Below are positions 4,926-6,836 of a stretch of 6,836 nucleotides of DNA, piece by piece. The notes beneath the pieces were generated by a model, which saw only the letters and a program-made list of their open reading frames with translations, made no database searches and was not told the DNA's origin. A program made the position numbers and the translations under genes. The stretch is from VFMC01 sp039796935 (GTDB taxonomy: Bacteria; Actinomycetota; Acidimicrobiia; Acidimicrobiales; Ilumatobacteraceae). Location: positions 1 to 6,836 of the forward strand of contig JBDKIV010000246.1 of NCBI GenBank assembly GCA_039796935.1. The letters run 5' to 3'. The stretch's first letter is position 1. Every line of letters starts with the position of its first letter.

Positions 4926-6836
4926 CGTGACGGCAGTCGAGAGCACTTCCACGGGACTGGGCCGGTCGGACCGGGTCGAGTTCACGGTCAACGGCGTCGC
5001 GGTGTCGGTTCGGGCCGACCACCCGCACCTGCTGTCGGCGTTGCGGGACGAACTCGACATCACCTCGCCGAAGGACGGGTGTTCGCCGAGCGGGCAGTGT
5101 GGATGCTGCACCGTGCACATCGACGGCAAGGCCGTCGTCAGTTGCCAGCAGTCGGTGGCGAAGGCGGCAGGGCGCCGGATCGTCACGTTGGAGGGTGTCG
5201 ACTCTGACGAGCGCGACCGCTTCGCCGATGCGTTCGCTGCGTGCGGCGGCCTGCAGTGTGGGTTCTGCATCCCTGGGATCGTCATGCGGGCCAAGGCGCA
5301 GATCGACAAGAAGGGCCCCGAGTTGCGCTCGGACGACATGCGACGCCATCTCGGGGCGCACCTGTGCCGGTGTACGGGCTACGTCAAGGTGCTCGACGCG
5401 ATCGAGACCGTTGCGCGGGGTGTCCCGGTCGCGCCGCGCCTGGCGGACGCGGTGGGTGCGTCCGGCGCGAAATACGAAGCAGCGCCGTTGACGCTCGGTG
5501 ACCGCGGCTATGTCGACGACATCCGGGTGCCGGGCATGCTCCATGCCGCGCTGCACCTGACCGCGCACACACGGGCCGACGTGCGGGCCATCGACACGAG
5601 CGCCGCGCTCGGTGCCCCCGGTGTGCGCGCCGTGTTCACCGCTGCCGACATCCCGGGTGAGTCGAGGGTGGGCATCATCCACAAGGACTGGCCGGTGATG
5701 ATCCCGATCGGGGGTCGGACGAGCTATTCCGGTGACGTGCTGGCGATCGTGGTCGCCGACACTCGACAGCAGGCCCGAGCCGCTGCCGCGTTGGTCTCGG
5801 TCACGTACGACGTCCAGGCCCCGGTCACCGACGTCGACGATGCTCTCGCTCCGGGTGCTCCGGTCGCAGTGTGGGGTACCGACGGCAACGTGCTCAGCCG
5901 GAGCGAGTACTCGCGTGGTGACGTCGAGGCGGCGCTCGTCGAGTCGGCACACACCGTGCACCAGGTGTTCCAGACGCAACGGATCGAGCATGCATTCCTC
6001 GAGCCCGAGAGCACGCTCGCCGTGCCGAGCAGTGAGGACGGCGTTCGCCGGCTCCATGTGTATTCCGGCGGTCAAGGGGTCTGGGACGATCGCAACGACA
6101 TCGCTCGGGTGTTGGCCGTGCCCAACGACGCGGTGACCGTCGAGCTCGTGTCGAACGGGGGAGCCTTCGGCGGCAAGGAGGACATGAGCAATCAGGCCCA
6201 CGCAGCGTTGGCGGCGTGGCTCCTCGACCGTCCGGTCAAGTGCACGCTGTCGCGCGAAGAGAGTTTCCTGATGCACGCGAAGCGGCACCCGATCCGTCTC
6301 GAGTACTGGGCGGGTTGTGACGAGGATGGCATGCTCACCGCCGTCAAGGTGCGTGCGGTCGGCGACAGCGGTGCCTACGCAAGTGTCGGTATGAAGGTGC
6401 TCGAGCGTGCCGCCGGTCATGCGAGCGGCCCGTATCGGGTACCGAACATCGATGTGCAGGCGATCGCCGTGCGCACCAACAACCCTGTCTGCGGAGCGTT
6501 CCGAGGATTCGGTGCCAACCAGGCTCAGTTCGCGATGGAGGGCGTGCTCGACCGGTTGGCCGAGCGGGTCGGGATCAGCGGGTGGGAGATCCGCAAGCGC
6601 AACGTCATCCGTCCCGGTGAGGTGTGGGGTCCGGGTCAGATCATGGACGACGGTTGCGCGGGTGCCGAGGCGTGCCTCGACGCGATCCGGCCGAGCTACG
6701 AGGCGTCGGTCGCATCGGGCAAGGCCGTCGGGCTGGGCCTCGGTCTCAAGAACAGCGGTCTCGGCAACGGCTTTCGCGAGGTGTCGCGGGCGGTGGTGCG
6801 GTTCCGTGCCGACGAGCAGGTCGAGGTGCGTCACGG
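4918..6836 (+). CDS. Fused [2Fe-2S]/molybdopterin hydroxylase, xanthine dehydrogenase family (3' truncated)
   Basis: Predicted molybdenum hydroxylase that adds oxygen from water to a heterocycle or aldehyde; 639 residues are visible and the frame runs off the right edge. Residues 20-80 are a plant-type ferredoxin fold with Cys55, Cys61, Cys64 and Cys76. Residues 100-165 are the helical second cluster domain (Cys114, Cys117, Cys150, Cys152 in QCGFC and CRCTGY). From about 186 the Mo domain starts directly, with YSGGQGVWDDRND, NGGAFGGKEDM (413-423) and CGAFRGFGANQAQF (525-538). There is no FAD domain between them, so a separate flavin subunit or another electron acceptor is needed. The GQG and CGAFRGFG blocks resemble XdhD and the selenium-dependent Mo hydroxylases more than classic XdhB; this is from memory of the families. 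The active-site Glu lies beyond the window. Start is uncertain: ATG 4918 is used, GTG 4927 fits a leaderless start, and ATG 4891 would place AT-ending codons, unusual here, inside the gene. Substrate unknown. Confidence 0.9.
   Translation, partial: MSNVTAVESTSTGLGRSDRVEFTVNGVAVSVRADHPHLLSALRDELDITSPKDGCSPSGQCGCCTVHIDGKAVVSCQQSVAKAAGRRIVTLEGVDSDERDRFADAFAACGGLQCGFCIPGIVMRAKAQIDKKGPELRSDDMRRHLGAHLCRCTGYVKVLDAIETVARGVPVAPRLADAVGASGAKYEAAPLTLGDRGYVDDIRVPGMLHAALHLTAHTRADVRAIDTSAALGAPGVRAVFTAADIPGESRVGIIHKDWPVMIPIGGRTSYSGDVLAIVVADTRQQARAAAALVSVTYDVQAPVTDVDDALAPGAPVAVWGTDGNVLSRSEYSRGDVEAALVESAHTVHQVFQTQRIEHAFLEPESTLAVPSSEDGVRRLHVYSGGQGVWDDRNDIARVLAVPNDAVTVELVSNGGAFGGKEDMSNQAHAALAAWLLDRPVKCTLSREESFLMHAKRHPIRLEYWAGCDEDGMLTAVKVRAVGDSGAYASVGMKVLERAAGHASGPYRVPNIDVQAIAVRTNNPVCGAFRGFGANQAQFAMEGVLDRLAERVGISGWEIRKRNVIRPGEVWGPGQIMDDGCAGAEACLDAIRPSYEASVASGKAVGLGLGLKNSGLGNGFREVSRAVVRFRADEQVEVRH

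Noticed and set aside
4921..6834. Minus-strand open frame of 637 codons opposite the Mo hydroxylase
   Set aside because: The plus-strand frame holds the iron-sulfur and molybdopterin motifs. The minus-strand product is low-complexity and has no recognisable fold, as expected from GC-skewed codon use.

Overview
The window is dense, GC-rich DNA with all recognisable genes on the plus strand. Codon third positions are strongly G/C. An EssC/EccC-like FHA-FtsK ATPase sits beside a molybdenum hydroxylase gene, which suggests a high-GC actinobacterium, possibly of the Acidimicrobiia type. The taxonomic guess is inference from composition and gene families only.

Layout. (1) Positions 1-3863 hold the 3' part of a large FtsK/SpoIIIE-type ATPase gene. 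Its reading frame is open to the left edge, so the true start lies outside the window. The visible protein has a divergent FHA domain, a membrane hairpin, an EssC/EccC-type pre-ATPase domain and three ATPase modules: module 1 intact, module 2 lacking the Walker A lysine, module 3 with an intact Walker A. (2) Positions 3864-3932 are a short spacer carrying a 13-bp tandem repeat, with extended Shine-Dalgarno-like sequences and a possible -10 box. (3) Positions 3933-4871 encode a nitrilase-superfamily amidohydrolase very like N-carbamoyl-D-amino-acid hydrolase, with Glu47-Lys128-Cys173 and the substrate-binding His and Arg residues conserved. (4) Positions 4872-4917 are a short spacer with an 18-bp sequence that repeats the one over the amidohydrolase start, followed by a 17-bp palindrome in an AT-rich island. 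(5) From about 4918 to the right edge is the 5' part of a fused [2Fe-2S]/molybdopterin hydroxylase of the xanthine dehydrogenase family. It has no FAD domain and is truncated by the window end.

How they may work together. The ATPase looks like the motor of a type VII (ESX/WXG100) secretion system or a related membrane translocase. Nothing links it to the genes downstream. The amidohydrolase and the Mo hydroxylase are closely spaced, co-directional and share an upstream sequence. Together they suggest catabolism of a nitrogen heterocycle (purine, hydantoin or pyrimidine type), in which a ring is hydroxylated and an N-carbamoyl product is cleaved to an amino acid, CO2 and ammonia. The exact substrate cannot be read from the sequence. 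The palindrome at 4909-4925 is the best candidate for a transcription-factor operator controlling the hydroxylase.

No RNA gene, CRISPR array, insertion sequence, convincing intrinsic terminator or minus-strand gene was found. No gene-free stretch exceeds 300 bases.
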